This document shows positions 1 to 10,067 of a DNA stretch of 43,615 nt, piece after piece (the first letter of the stretch is position 1; each line of letters starts with the position of its first letter). The stretch lies in contig NZ_BQYK01000013.1 in NCBI RefSeq assembly GCF_023168145.1, positions 1 to 43,615 of the forward strand. Reading direction: 5' to 3'. The stretch is from Sporosarcina sp. NCCP-2222. GTDB lineage: Bacteria; Bacillota; Bacilli; Bacillales_A; Planococcaceae. Below the pieces are notes generated by a model that saw only the letters and a list, made by a program, of their open reading frames with translations, was not told the origin of the DNA and made no database searches. The translations under genes and the position numbers were made by a program.

Positions 1-172
1 AAATTCGAATAGCTCGAGTTTCTTGCTGGCATCATTTAAGATGTCAATTTTGAATCCGAAGATTCATGTTTGTCTTCTTCCCGACAGGGCCGGGTTCCGA
101 CTTTATTGTTGACGTTTTGCTGTTCAGTTTTCAAGGTTCATTTCGTTGCTAGCTCGTAGCAGCAACTCTTAT
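1..172 (-). other. Leader of an rRNA operon running off the left edge
   Basis: Read on the minus strand, this transcribed stretch carries the sequence CCTTGAAAACTGAAC (positions 122-136), which is typical of the region before 16S rRNA in Bacillales. A small hairpin with a UUCG tetraloop (stem TGAATC/GATTCA, 51-66) follows. No mature 16S sequence is reached before the window ends, so the rRNA itself is inferred to start just beyond position 1. In B. subtilis an rRNA operon also follows lysS, which supports this reading. Confidence 0.75.
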
Positions 173-201
173 ATCTTACCACTCTGTTGATTTCCTGTCA
201 A
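173..201 (-). promoter_or_regulatory. rRNA operon promoter P2 (sigma-A)
   Basis: On the minus strand there is a perfect -35 TTGACA (196-201), a 17-base spacer and a -10 TAAGAT (173-178). It lies upstream of the rRNA leader and 97 bases downstream of a second promoter, the tandem arrangement seen in Bacillus rrn operons. Confidence 0.8.
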
Positions 202-269
202 CAACTTTTTTCGATTTCTTTTTCAACCGTTTTTTGTTGTTTTTGTTTATCGGAAGTGCAACGTTATCT

Positions 270-298
270 AATATAACAGCTCTCTAACTTGTTTGCAA
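270..298 (-). promoter_or_regulatory. rRNA operon promoter P1 (sigma-A)
   Basis: The minus strand shows TTGCAA (293-298), a 17-base spacer and TATATT (270-275). It sits between the lysS terminator and promoter P2, so it would drive the rRNA operon on the left. The -35 is weaker than in P2. Confidence 0.6.
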
Positions 299-345
299 TA
301 CCTATTTCAAAAAAACATTTGTTTTTTCATAAGAAGTTATGAAAA

Positions 346-379
346 CCCGCATAACAACGTACTTTACGTGTTATGCGGG
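346..379 (-). terminator. Terminator after lysS
   Basis: An 11-base-pair perfect stem (CCCGCATAACA/TGTTATGCGGG, 346-356 with 369-379) lies directly after the lysS stop codon and is followed on the minus strand by TTTTC. It separates lysS from the rRNA promoters. Confidence 0.8.
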
Positions 380-386
380 CAGGTAG

Positions 387-1886
<1,500 letters not shown>

Positions 1887-1956
1887 TCACTCCTTTTAAC
1901 CATTGTTCGTACATAACTCTTATGGCATAACCTTATTGTACACAAAGTGCCTATGT

Positions 1957-1988
1957 AAAAAAAGCCGCCACGAGAGATGACGGCTTTT
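1957..1988 (-). terminator. Terminator at the end of the folate operon
   Basis: On the minus strand AAAGCCGTC and GGCGGCTTT form a stem with one G-T pair, followed by a run of seven T. It lies about 50 bases after the folK stop. Confidence 0.8.
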
Positions 1989-2034
1989 CTTCATCCTTCA
2001 TATATAAATATACACCGTATATAGAAGAAACTCT

Positions 2035-2553
2035 TTATTCCGGCTTGCTCCAAAAATCCATAAGCCTCTTAGCTTCCATCCAACGTACCACTCCGCTGTC
2101 CAATACAGCAGGCTCTGCCGCAAAAGGCAATCCTGTCACCGGATGTTCGATGAGCGGCTCCATTTCCAGCAGCGGAATGAGAACAAAAGCTCTTTCACGC
2201 ATGCGAGGATGCGGCACTAGCAGGTTCTCTGATTCAATATTGTCGTTATTATAGAGCAGAATGTCAAGGTCAACCGTCCGCGGGCCCCATCTGACCGTTC
2301 GAACGCGCCCTTGTTCATTTTCAATTTGTTGACAAACTGACAGCAAATCCTGCGCTTTTAAACTTGTTTCCACCTTCACGACGAGATTTAAAAAGTCACT
2401 TTGGTCGGTATACCCAACTGGAATCGTTTCATACACAGACGAAAGGTTGACGACAGTAACCCCTTTATGGCTATGCAACGCACGTACAGCTTCCATCAGT
2501 TGATGAAGCCGGTCCCCGATATTGGAGCCAATTGAAATATAAGCGGTGTTCAT
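2035..2553 (-). CDS. folK: 2-amino-4-hydroxy-6-hydroxymethyldihydropteridine pyrophosphokinase (HPPK)
   Basis: Transfers pyrophosphate from ATP to 6-hydroxymethyl-dihydropterin, the step before dihydropteroate synthase in folate synthesis. The 172-residue protein opens with the family start (YISIGSNIGDR) and carries the HPPK signature RWGPRTVDLDIL at about 88-100, including the Mg-binding aspartates. Its ATG overlaps the folB stop by 4 bases (ATGA), so the two are translationally coupled. It is the last gene of the folate operon, followed by a terminator. Confidence 0.97.
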   Translation of the reverse strand: MNTAYISIGSNIGDRLHQLMEAVRALHSHKGVTVVNLSSVYETIPVGYTDQSDFLNLVVKVETSLKAQDLLSVCQQIENEQGRVRTVRWGPRTVDLDILLYNNDNIESENLLVPHPRMRERAFVLIPLLEMEPLIEHPVTGLPFAAEPAVLDSGVVRWMEAKRLMDFWSKPE

Positions 2554-2918
2554 TCGAAACGCCCCCTGGTGATATCCACGGAAACCGCCGCGTAATGTCC
2601 CGGAATCGGTGGATCCGGCTTCACAAGAACAACCCGGACGCCTGTTACCTTATCCGAAAATACTCGTAATACTTGTGCTGCAATTTCTTCTGCGACCGCT
2701 TCGATCAGCTGATACGGGCGCCCTTCGACAACTGACTTAGTTAGTTCATATACTTCTGCGTAATTCACCGTTTTATTCAAATCATCCGTGCGGCCTGCTT
2801 CTTGCAAATCAACCGCCAGTATCACGGTAGCCCGAAAGCGCTGCCCCAACCGGTTTTCTTCTGGTAGCGCACCGTGGTATCCGTAAAACTCCATTTCGTG
2901 CAAATGAATATAATCCAT
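2550..2918 (-). CDS. folB: Dihydroneopterin aldolase
   Basis: Cleaves 7,8-dihydroneopterin to 6-hydroxymethyl-dihydropterin and glycolaldehyde in the folate pathway. The 122-residue protein has the usual length. Visible family features are FYGYHGALPEE near the N-terminus, the pterin-anchoring glutamate near 73 (LIEAVAEEIA) and the catalytic lysine at 100 (VLVKPDPPIPGHY). A GGGGG ribosome-binding site precedes the ATG, 12 bases after folP. It overlaps folK by 4 bases, which fits one transcript with folP and folK. Confidence 0.97.
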   Translation of the reverse strand: MDYIHLHEMEFYGYHGALPEENRLGQRFRATVILAVDLQEAGRTDDLNKTVNYAEVYELTKSVVEGRPYQLIEAVAEEIAAQVLRVFSDKVTGVRVVLVKPDPPIPGHYAAVSVDITRGRFE

Positions 2919-2930
2919 GTGAAGTCCCCC

Positions 2931-3788
2931 TTACTTAACCTCCATTTTATTCGCCAGAACATCCATCATTTTCGCCATGCGTGCCACTTCTTTCACGTCA
3001 TGCACCCGCATGATATGACAACCATTGTCAATACCGAAGCAGACGGTGGCGCCTGTTCCTTCCATGCGCTCCTCGACAGGTAGGCCGAGTATTGCGCCGA
3101 TCATTGATTTGCGGGACGTACCGAGCAGGACCGGATAGCCCAAGTCTGAGATTCTGCGCAGCCCCTGCATCGTCCACACATTTTGCTGCGTGTTTTTCGC
3201 AAACCCGATTCCGGGGTCTAACCAAATGTCACCCTGCGCAACGCCCGCCTTGATTGCAATCTCCACGCTCTCTTCCAAGTCACGGATGACTTCATCCAGG
3301 AAAGAACCTTGATATACTGCCTCTTCCCGGTTGTGCATCAAGATGATTGGAGCGCCGAACTCGGCTGCCACACTTGCTATAGCCGGCTCCCGCTTGGCTC
3401 CCCAAATATCATTGATAATATGAGCTCCTGCTTTCAATGCCTCTTCGGCGACTTTCGCTTTGTAGGTATCGATAGAGATGACACAATCCAGCTCCCTAGC
3501 CAGTGCCTCAATTACCGGAATTGTACGCTCCAGTTCTTCCTCCAAGGAAACCGGCTGGTGGCCCGGACGGGTTGATTCCCCGCCTATATCAATGATTTTC
3601 GCGCCATTCCGCAGCATCTCTTCCGCATGACGCAGCGCCGCGTCAATTTGGCCGTATTTTCCGCCGTCCGAAAATGAATCAGGCGTTACATTCAGAATGC
3701 CCATTACAACCGTCTCTTTTTTAAAATCAAATTCAGTACGGCCAAACCGGTACACATCATTCGCATATGTCAATTCCACAGTTGTCAC
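2931..3788 (-). CDS. folP: Dihydropteroate synthase
   Basis: Condenses 6-hydroxymethyl-dihydropterin pyrophosphate with para-aminobenzoate to dihydropteroate; it is the sulfonamide target (called sul in B. subtilis). The 285-residue TIM-barrel shows both signatures: NVTPDSFSDGG at 33-43 and GGESTRPG at 69-76, and later VISIDTYK, INDIWG and LLGTSRKS. The start overlaps the pabC stop by 4 bases (3785-3788). All catalytic loops look intact. Confidence 0.98.
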   Translation of the reverse strand: MTTVELTYANDVYRFGRTEFDFKKETVVMGILNVTPDSFSDGGKYGQIDAALRHAEEMLRNGAKIIDIGGESTRPGHQPVSLEEELERTIPVIEALARELDCVISIDTYKAKVAEEALKAGAHIINDIWGAKREPAIASVAAEFGAPIILMHNREEAVYQGSFLDEVIRDLEESVEIAIKAGVAQGDIWLDPGIGFAKNTQQNVWTMQGLRRISDLGYPVLLGTSRKSMIGAILGLPVEERMEGTGATVCFGIDNGCHIMRVHDVKEVARMAKMMDVLANKMEVK

Positions 3789-4633
3789 TCCTCAATCGCT
3801 TCAATTGCTTCCTTGTAGATCTGGTGCAATCGTTTGTAATAAAGCCCCGCATTTCCCGCAAACATATATGACCCTATATTTCGGATCGGGACGATCTCCT
3901 GGATGGCATTTGTAATAAACACTTCTTCGGCAGCTTCCAGCTCCCTCTGTCTGAAATAGCCTTCCGTCACTTCCAGCCCTGCCTGGTGCGCAGCATGCTG
4001 GATAATGAACGCCCGGGTCGTCCCCGGCAAAATCCCCGTACCGACTGCCGGCGTATACAGCCGTCCATTATTCACCCAGAAGACATTCGATGTCACGCCT
4101 TCCGCCACAAAGCCGTCCGGCGTCAAAAAGAGGCCTTCCTGATCTCGTAAGCTTTGGATTTCCAACCGGCCGTGGACATTGTTCAAGTAGGCGTGTGATT
4201 TATGCCGCACCCCTGATTCTGGTTTGTTTCGGGGCGTTGAAAGCCACTGCGCCTTCTTTTCCGTCCCTCTCTCCGTCTTCAACAGTTCTTTCCGAAATAA
4301 CAGGACATTCGGCGTGTCGTATGCTGAGGGGGCCAATCCAATTTCATGCACGCCCGCAGAAACGTTCAAACGGAAATAACCGTCCTCTCCATTCGATCTC
4401 TCTGTCAAGATTCGGACGGCATCCTTTATGTCAGCATCCGTATAGGGGAAAGAAATGTTGTAATCATTCAAAGCCGATCGCAGTCGCGCCATATGCTCTT
4501 TGAATAAAAACACCTTGCCGCCGTATGTACGGAACGTCTCAAAAAAACCGACGCCATATAAAAAACCGTGATCGAGTGGAGAAATAAGAATTTCCTCCGT
4601 TCGATAAACCGCACCATTCATCCAACAAATCAT
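3785..4633 (-). CDS. pabC: Aminodeoxychorismate lyase
   Basis: PLP enzyme of fold type IV that releases pyruvate from 4-amino-4-deoxychorismate to give para-aminobenzoate. The chosen start (MICWMNGAVY) forms an ATGA overlap with the pabB stop; the open frame runs further upstream inside pabB, but that extension is unlike the family. The product is 282 residues, the normal length. The N-terminal DHGFLYGVGFFETFR motif and the PLP lysine near 145 (HKSHAYLNN) are visible, as is the late EVFITNAIQEIVPI. BCAT/D-amino-acid transaminase relatives share this fold, but the setting between pabB and folP makes PabC the clear choice. Confidence 0.94.
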   Translation of the reverse strand: MICWMNGAVYRTEEILISPLDHGFLYGVGFFETFRTYGGKVFLFKEHMARLRSALNDYNISFPYTDADIKDAVRILTERSNGEDGYFRLNVSAGVHEIGLAPSAYDTPNVLLFRKELLKTERGTEKKAQWLSTPRNKPESGVRHKSHAYLNNVHGRLEIQSLRDQEGLFLTPDGFVAEGVTSNVFWVNNGRLYTPAVGTGILPGTTRAFIIQHAAHQAGLEVTEGYFRQRELEAAEEVFITNAIQEIVPIRNIGSYMFAGNAGLYYKRLHQIYKEAIEAIEE

Positions 4634-6069
4634 AGCGGCATGCCTTTTTTCACTCGGCCTGCTTCCGCCATTTCTTTCGCCTGCCATAGCGCGTTCGCTT
4701 TATTCAACGACTCGATATACTCGGCTTTCGGAATGGAATCCGAAACGAGCCCTGCACCGGCTTGTATGAAGGCTTCTCCGCCTTTTATATACGCAGTGCG
4801 GATGACAATGTTCAAGTCAAGGTCGCCGTTGAAGCCGATCCAGCCGATGGAGCCGGTATATAATCCTCTCCGCGTCGGTTCCAGTTCTTCGATCAATTCC
4901 ATCGTTCGGACTTTAGGCGCTCCGGTAATCGACCCGCCCGGAAAAACACCCCGGATAACGTCGGCATTCGTCTGATCCTCTCGCACCACTCCACGCAAAT
5001 TAGATACTAAGTGCATGACATGCGAATACTTTTCAATGACCATGAACTCATCCGTCTCCACAGTCCCTTCAGCGCAGATCCGGCTGAAGTCATCGAGCTC
5101 GACGTCAACGAGCATTTTATGCTCTCGCGTCTCTTTCGTATTCGACAGCAATTCGGCTTCTAGCTCCCGATCTTCTGCCTCATCTTTCCCTCTAGGCCGA
5201 GTTCCTCCAATTGGCCTCGTGCTAACAACATCTCCACGCTTTTTCAAAAGTAGTTCAGGCGAACCGGACACAACGGCAAAATCAGGTGAACCGATTGAAG
5301 CCATGTAAGGGGATGGGTTGATGGCACGCAGCGCCTCATACATATCCAATGGATCTGCCTGCAGCATTGCAGATTGGCGGACTGAAAGATTTACCTGGTC
5401 AACGTCTCCCAACTCGATATAACGCTGAACTTCTACCACCATCCGCTCGAATTGCGCCGCATCGACAGAAAAACGGATCTCTTCAGGCACCGCAGTCGGA
5501 ACAGCCTTCACCTGCAAATCGAATTTCCTCGTCTCCAACCCTTTTGCCGCAGCATCCAGCCATTTCTCCTTCATCTGCTTCGGGCATGCACTACAATCCG
5601 GCAATGCCATAAAATAAACCTGTTCATTCTCCGTATCGAGCACTGCCCACTGATCAAACAAATAAAAATAGACATCCGGTGTCTCTAAATCATTTATCGC
5701 AACAGACGGCAAAGTCTCATACCTGCGAACATAATCATAGCTGACAAACCCAATCGCTCCGCCTTGAAATTCCGGCAGTTCAGGCACAGAGCCAACTTCA
5801 AAAGAGCTGAGAAACGACTCGATCGCTGCCAACGGATCTTGTCCTGACTTTGTTTCCGTTGTGCCATCCCGCCAAGTCACTTCCAACGGGCTGCCTTCGG
5901 ATGCCTGCAAGGTAGCGAGCGGGTTAATCCCGGCAATACAGAGTTTGCCGGTTCGGCCGCTTTCCAGCAGAACATGCCGTTCTGTTTCACCTGCAAGCGT
6001 TTTGTATGCATAAAAAAAGGCCTCTCTCGTCATTTTTGCAGTTTCATATTCCAGTTGCCGAGTATCCAT
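4630..6069 (-). CDS. pabB: Aminodeoxychorismate synthase component I
   Basis: Chorismate-using enzyme that makes 4-amino-4-deoxychorismate with ammonia from a PabA/TrpG glutaminase subunit. The 479-residue protein has an N-terminal TrpE-like domain and a C-terminal chorismate-binding domain (about 200-470). The latter contains PIGGTRPRGKDEAED near 282-296, then GSITGAPK and the IQAGAGLVSDS segment. The residue corresponding to the catalytic lysine of E. coli PabB (PIKGT) is glycine here. Sequence alone could fit anthranilate synthase TrpE; the folate-operon setting favours PabB. Unusually, pabA does not follow: pabC overlaps the stop directly. Confidence 0.9.
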   Translation of the reverse strand: MDTRQLEYETAKMTREAFFYAYKTLAGETERHVLLESGRTGKLCIAGINPLATLQASEGSPLEVTWRDGTTETKSGQDPLAAIESFLSSFEVGSVPELPEFQGGAIGFVSYDYVRRYETLPSVAINDLETPDVYFYLFDQWAVLDTENEQVYFMALPDCSACPKQMKEKWLDAAAKGLETRKFDLQVKAVPTAVPEEIRFSVDAAQFERMVVEVQRYIELGDVDQVNLSVRQSAMLQADPLDMYEALRAINPSPYMASIGSPDFAVVSGSPELLLKKRGDVVSTRPIGGTRPRGKDEAEDRELEAELLSNTKETREHKMLVDVELDDFSRICAEGTVETDEFMVIEKYSHVMHLVSNLRGVVREDQTNADVIRGVFPGGSITGAPKVRTMELIEELEPTRRGLYTGSIGWIGFNGDLDLNIVIRTAYIKGGEAFIQAGAGLVSDSIPKAEYIESLNKANALWQAKEMAEAGRVKKGMPL

Positions 6070-6163
6070 TCTCGCATTCTCCTTCTATTGCTTTGGTACC
6101 CTCATCTTAACGCGAAAAAGTGCAATCACGCCACTATAAAAAAAGCATAAAATAAAGACGCAT

Positions 6164-6193
6164 AAAAAAAGGAGGGGGCTGTTCGCTCCCTCC
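6164..6193 (-). terminator. Terminator after cysK
   Basis: A GGAGGG/CCCTCC stem followed on the minus strand by seven T, between the cysK stop and pabB. It makes cysK a separate transcription unit from the folate genes. Confidence 0.85.
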
Positions 6194-6206
6194 GCTGTTT
6201 TCCATC

Positions 6207-7136
6207 TTATTCACTTTCCTCAAAATTATATAGAGGGGTACTCAAGTAGCGTTCTCCGTTAGACGGCAGGATAGCCACCACTTTTTTGCCTTTCCCGAGC
6301 TCCTTTGCCACTTGCAAAGCAGCGAAAATGGCCGCTCCAGAAGAAACGCCTCCCAGCACGCCTTCTTCACGCGCTGCACGGCGGGCTGTATCATACGCAT
6401 CATCATTAGAAACTTGGATAATTTGATCATAAATATCCGTATCCAACACCTTCGGAACAAATCCAGCACCAATACCTTGGATTTTATGTGGACCCGGCTG
6501 GCCACCAGATAATACCGGGGAATCTTCCGGTTCAACAGCTACAATTTTCACTTCCGGGAATCTTTCTTTTAACACGCCGCCTACACCTGTGATTGTGCCA
6601 CCTGTACCGATACCCGAAATGAATGCATCCACACGATCCAGCGCATTCGCAATCTCCGGACCTGTTGTCAGACGGTGCACTTCGGGGTTCGCTTCGTTAT
6701 TGAACTGCTGTGGCATGAACCAGCCATTCTCCTTTGCCAACTCTTCCGCTTTTGCAATGGCACCTTTCATTCCTTCGGCTCCCGGGGTCAACACCAAGTC
6801 AGCGCCATACGCCCGCAATAGGTTTCTCCGCTCCAAGCTCATCGTGTCAGGCATGACAAGGACAGAACGATATCCTTTTGCCGCCGCAATCATCGCTAAA
6901 CCAATCCCCGTATTGCCGCTAGTCGGTTCGATAATCGTGCTGTCTTCCTTCAATTCACCGGATTTTTCTGCCGCTTCAATCATTGCAAGGGCAATCCGGT
7001 CTTTTACACTGGAACCCGGGTTAAAATACTCTAATTTCAAATAAATTTCTGCATCATCAGGACCTGTCAATTTGTTTACACGAACTAACGGCGTTTGTCC
7101 TACCAAGTCCGCAACAGAATTCCCCACTTTTGTCAT
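6207..7136 (-). CDS. cysK: Cysteine synthase (O-acetylserine thiol-lyase)
   Basis: PLP enzyme that makes L-cysteine from O-acetylserine and sulfide. The start [11 protein letters not shown] is chosen because AGGAGAGG lies just upstream and the product is then 309 residues, as in the family; the open frame continues 24 codons further, across the promoter. The PLP lysine is at 45 (NPGSSVKDR), the substrate loop PTSGNTG at 71-77, and the phosphate-binding GTGGTITG near 175. A strong sigma-A promoter precedes it and a terminator follows it, so it is monocistronic. No clear CymR operator is recognised. Confidence 0.96.
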   Translation of the reverse strand: MTKVGNSVADLVGQTPLVRVNKLTGPDDAEIYLKLEYFNPGSSVKDRIALAMIEAAEKSGELKEDSTIIEPTSGNTGIGLAMIAAAKGYRSVLVMPDTMSLERRNLLRAYGADLVLTPGAEGMKGAIAKAEELAKENGWFMPQQFNNEANPEVHRLTTGPEIANALDRVDAFISGIGTGGTITGVGGVLKERFPEVKIVAVEPEDSPVLSGGQPGPHKIQGIGAGFVPKVLDTDIYDQIIQVSNDDAYDTARRAAREEGVLGGVSSGAAIFAALQVAKELGKGKKVVAILPSNGERYLSTPLYNFEESE

Positions 7137-7185
7137 ATCGTATCCTCTCCTAATCCCTACTACTTTCATATGTTTTATAGTATTA

Positions 7186-7215
7186 ATAATACGCCCTATT
7201 CGTTCCAATTGTCAA
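7186..7215 (-). promoter_or_regulatory. cysK promoter (sigma-A)
   Basis: The minus strand shows a perfect -35 TTGACA (7210-7215), an 18-base spacer and -10 TATTAT (7186-7191), about 50 bases upstream of the cysK ATG. This also supports the shorter cysK start. Confidence 0.8.
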
Positions 7216-7325
7216 CTCGGAGCCAAATGCGATGAAAACAACCGCTGACCATACAAGTTATGGATCCACTCGTCTTCTTATGCCATTACTTTTCCCTATC
7301 CCCTCACCAAGTGTCGTCCAAACAT

Positions 7326-7366
7326 AAAAAAGCGACGCCCGAGCCTGCCGCCCCTCCGTCGCTTTT
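7326..7366 (-). terminator. Terminator after the yacD-type foldase gene
   Basis: A 10-base-pair stem AAAAGCGACG/CGTCGCTTTT (7328-7337 with 7357-7366) with a T run on the minus strand. It lies 25 bases after the stop of the upstream gene. Confidence 0.85.
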
Positions 7367-7390
7367 GCTTCTATTCAAACGAGCTATCTG

Positions 7391-8320
7391 TCACTTTCCG
7401 TAAAACCATTCCGCGTCAAACTCCTTCCAGAACGCTTCCGGTGTCACAGATTGAGATAATTGTTCAAGCGCAAGTTCCCTCCGAATATGATCTTCCACTT
7501 CATTATAAGAGAAAGAACGGCCTTCGATGACTTCCTTCACTTGAATGACTGCATATGTACCAGATTGCAAACGGATGACATCACTTGTACCGCCTTCTTT
7601 TACTGTAGGAATGGCTTTTACGATTGCTCCATCTACCGTTTCTGAAGATGCGTTCAAGTAGCCTAAATCCCCGCCCAGGCTGGCAGACGCCAAATCTGTG
7701 GAACGTTCTTTGGCAAGGGCATTGAAATCAGATCCCTTTTCCAATTCCTCGACAGTCTTCTTCGCTTCTTCCTCTGTCGGCAAGAAGATGGCGGCCGTCC
7801 GATAAGCCGTTTGGATATTATACAAGGATTCGTTTTTCTTATAGTAAGCCTTGACCGTTTTATCCGTAATCACGACATCATTCGTCAATACTTTTTCCAG
7901 GATGAGATTGGAGCGAATTTTCTGCCTCGTCTCCTCAGCATCCAGGCCCGAATGGGTTTGCCCGTCTACTGCTGAAATAAGTGCCAACTCGAGATTGATT
8001 TCATCGTCGGTCACTTTAATTCCATACTTTTTTGCCGCTTCTTCCATGACCCGTTCATTCACCAGCTCCAGCAACACATCACGGCCCACTTTCTTCTCCA
8101 TCGCCCGCAGCCAGTCTGCCCGCGTGATCGGCTTGCCGGCGATCGAAGCGACTTCTTCTGTCGCTTCGATTGGCCGTTTATCAGGAATCAGCCACCCGAT
8201 GAACCAAAGCAAGTTCGTGAACAGCAAAACGCCGATTAAGATAAGCAAGGGCTTTGTCTTCAGCCGACGCTTAGCCGGATGGGTCGCATCCTGCGCTTCA
8301 CGCCTGTGACCGTATTTCAT
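7391..8320 (-). CDS. yacD: Membrane-anchored parvulin-type peptidyl-prolyl isomerase (YacD/PrsA-like)
   Basis: Probable extracytoplasmic foldase. With start [10 protein letters not shown] (GGAAGG upstream) it has 309 residues. A positively charged N-terminus is followed by one membrane segment at about 24-44 with no lipobox cysteine, a SurA-like N-terminal chaperone region, and a rotamase domain at about 170-265 ([18 protein letters not shown]). It differs from PrsA itself in lacking the lipoprotein cysteine. Its start lies 23 bases inside the end of hslO, which fits one operon. The position between hslO and cysK matches yacD of B. subtilis. The client proteins are unknown. Confidence 0.85.
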   Translation of the reverse strand: MKYGHRREAQDATHPAKRRLKTKPLLILIGVLLFTNLLWFIGWLIPDKRPIEATEEVASIAGKPITRADWLRAMEKKVGRDVLLELVNERVMEEAAKKYGIKVTDDEINLELALISAVDGQTHSGLDAEETRQKIRSNLILEKVLTNDVVITDKTVKAYYKKNESLYNIQTAYRTAAIFLPTEEEAKKTVEELEKGSDFNALAKERSTDLASASLGGDLGYLNASSETVDGAIVKAIPTVKEGGTSDVIRLQSGTYAVIQVKEVIEGRSFSYNEVEDHIRRELALEQLSQSVTPEAFWKEFDAEWFYGK

Positions 8321-9188
8321 CAATAAAACCTTCCAGATCTTCTTTCGTATACACATACTTTTCTAAACAGAAGTGGCATTCCGCCTCCGCTTGGCCATCT
8401 TCCTCAATCATGTCGCGGATCTCTTTTTCTCCGAGACCGATAATCGCATTGCCAAAACGCTCTCTCGAACAATTACAACTGAAGGTTACCGGCATCCGGT
8501 CAATTACTTGTACATTATCACGACCGAGCACTTCCTCCAAAATTTCTTCTGGTGTCAATCCGCGGTCGATCAATTTTGAGATCGGCTCTACGGTAGAAAT
8601 ACGCTTCTCGAGCTCTGTAATTGTTTCATCTGTTGCACCCGGCATGACTTGAATAACAAATCCACCTGCTGCTTTCACAGTATTATCCGGATTCACAAGC
8701 ACACCTAACCCAACTGCGGATGGCACTTGTTCAGATACGACAAAATACTGCGTAAAATCTTCCGCAACTTCACCAGAAACGAGCGGCACCTGTCCTGTAA
8801 AATAATCGCGAAGCCCCAAATCCTTCACGACAGTGAGCATTCCTTCGGTCCCAACAGCCCGGCGGACATCAAGTTTGCCCTTTTCATTCAAATCGAAATG
8901 AGTCTGCGGGTGTGTCGCATACCCGCGCACTTCACCCTTTGCATTCGCATCGGCGACAATCGGGCCAAGAGGGCCATTCCCCTCAATTTTAACCGTCAGT
9001 TTCTCTTCACCTTTCAGCATGGCACCCATCATGACAGTAGCTGTCATGGATCGACCTAATGCAGCGGTTGCAGTCGGCCAAGTATAATGGCGCCGCTGCG
9101 CCTCGCTTACCGTCTCAGTCGAACGAACCGCATAGGCCCGGATTGTATTATCGAACGCTAGCGCTCTGATCAAATAATCACTCATCAT
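8298..9188 (-). CDS. hslO: Redox-regulated chaperone Hsp33
   Basis: Cytosolic holdase switched on by oxidation of a zinc-bound cysteine cluster. The 296-residue protein has the full family length. The four C-terminal cysteines are in place: a CxC pair near 238/240 ([11 protein letters not shown]) and a CxxC pair near 271/274 (ECHFCLEKY). AGGAG precedes two consecutive ATG codons, so the second (9185) may be the real start. It is 11 bases downstream of coaX and overlaps the next gene, so coaX, hslO and the foldase gene are probably co-transcribed. Confidence 0.97.
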   Translation of the reverse strand: MMSDYLIRALAFDNTIRAYAVRSTETVSEAQRRHYTWPTATAALGRSMTATVMMGAMLKGEEKLTVKIEGNGPLGPIVADANAKGEVRGYATHPQTHFDLNEKGKLDVRRAVGTEGMLTVVKDLGLRDYFTGQVPLVSGEVAEDFTQYFVVSEQVPSAVGLGVLVNPDNTVKAAGGFVIQVMPGATDETITELEKRISTVEPISKLIDRGLTPEEILEEVLGRDNVQVIDRMPVTFSCNCSRERFGNAIIGLGEKEIRDMIEEDGQAEAECHFCLEKYVYTKEDLEGFIDEIRSQA

Positions 9189-9199
9189 TTACACTCCTC

Positions 9200-9964
9200 T
9201 TACACATTTCGTTCATAAATCAAATGAAGTCCCTTTAACGTCAAAAAGCTGTCGACAACATCGATGACATCCGTCTCGCTTGCAATTAAATCTGCCAGCC
9301 CGCCTGTTGCAATGACTTTTGGTTCTACTTTACTTTGCGCCTTAATCCGGCCGACGATACCCTCAACTTGTCCTACATAGCCATAGACAATCCCCGCCTG
9401 CATGGCAGCAACTGTATTCTTCCCAATCACCTGTTCCGGACGTACCAGTTCGACGCGAGGCAGTTTGGATGCCCGGTCAAAAAGAGCTTCCATTGAAATG
9501 CCCACACCAGGAGCAATAGCGCCTCCCATGTACTCGCCCTTCTCATTGACATAGCAATACGTCGTCGCTGTTCCAAAATCAACGATGATGAGCGGATCTC
9601 CATACTCATGGATCGCCGCAACCGCATTGACAATCCGGTCCGCCCCAACTTCACGCGGATTTTCATATTTAATATTCAATCCCGTTTTGACGCCAGGACC
9701 GACAATCAACGGACGGATATCAAAGTATTTCCGGCACATTTGTTCAAGCGGGAACATGACCGGCGGAACGACGGAAGAGATGATGATTCCTGTGATGTCG
9801 CTAAACTCCAATCCGACATGGGAGAATAATGCTTTTACTGACATCGCATATTCATCTTCCGTTTTATGGCGATAGGTCTCCATCCGCCAATGATATTTCA
9901 ATACGCCTTGCTCATAAACGCCTAGCACGATATTTGTATTACCTGTATCCAACACTAAGATCAT
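9200..9964 (-). CDS. coaX: Type III pantothenate kinase
   Basis: Phosphorylates pantothenate, the first step of coenzyme A synthesis. It belongs to the ASKHA superfamily. The 254-residue protein shows phosphate-1 DTGNTN at 6-11 and phosphate-2 DFGTATTY near 129-136. The ATG at 9964 begins the family N-terminus [10 protein letters not shown]. It is separated from ftsH by a strong terminator, so it probably has its own promoter, and it leads the coaX-hslO-foldase group. Confidence 0.97.
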   Translation of the reverse strand: MILVLDTGNTNIVLGVYEQGVLKYHWRMETYRHKTEDEYAMSVKALFSHVGLEFSDITGIIISSVVPPVMFPLEQMCRKYFDIRPLIVGPGVKTGLNIKYENPREVGADRIVNAVAAIHEYGDPLIIVDFGTATTYCYVNEKGEYMGGAIAPGVGISMEALFDRASKLPRVELVRPEQVIGKNTVAAMQAGIVYGYVGQVEGIVGRIKAQSKVEPKVIATGGLADLIASETDVIDVVDSFLTLKGLHLIYERNV

Positions 9965-9999
9965 AATCGTTTCCTCACTAACATCGGGTTTTCCAGAAC

Positions 10000-10008
10000 A
10001 TCATACCA
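10000..10008 (-). promoter_or_regulatory. Candidate extended -10 promoter for coaX
   Basis: On the minus strand TGGTATGAT forms an extended -10 about 36 bases upstream of the coaX ATG. Any -35 would fall in the ftsH terminator and is poor, so this is a weak call supported mainly by the need for a promoter after that terminator. Confidence 0.4.
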
Positions 10009-10022
10009 TAATCGATGGAATG

Positions 10023-10063
10023 AAAAACAGTCGACTGCTTTTATAAAAGTCAGTCGACTGTTT
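10023..10063 (-). terminator. Terminator after ftsH
   Basis: A 13-base-pair perfect stem AAACAGTCGACTG/CAGTCGACTGTTT (10025-10037 with 10051-10063), with additional T on the minus strand, immediately after the ftsH stop. Confidence 0.9.
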
Positions 10064-10067
10064 CCTA

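Noticed and set aside
4560..4720. Possible hidden or frameshifted pabA between pabB and pabC
   Set aside because: The two genes overlap by four bases, so there is no space for it; no glutaminase motif is seen in other frames.
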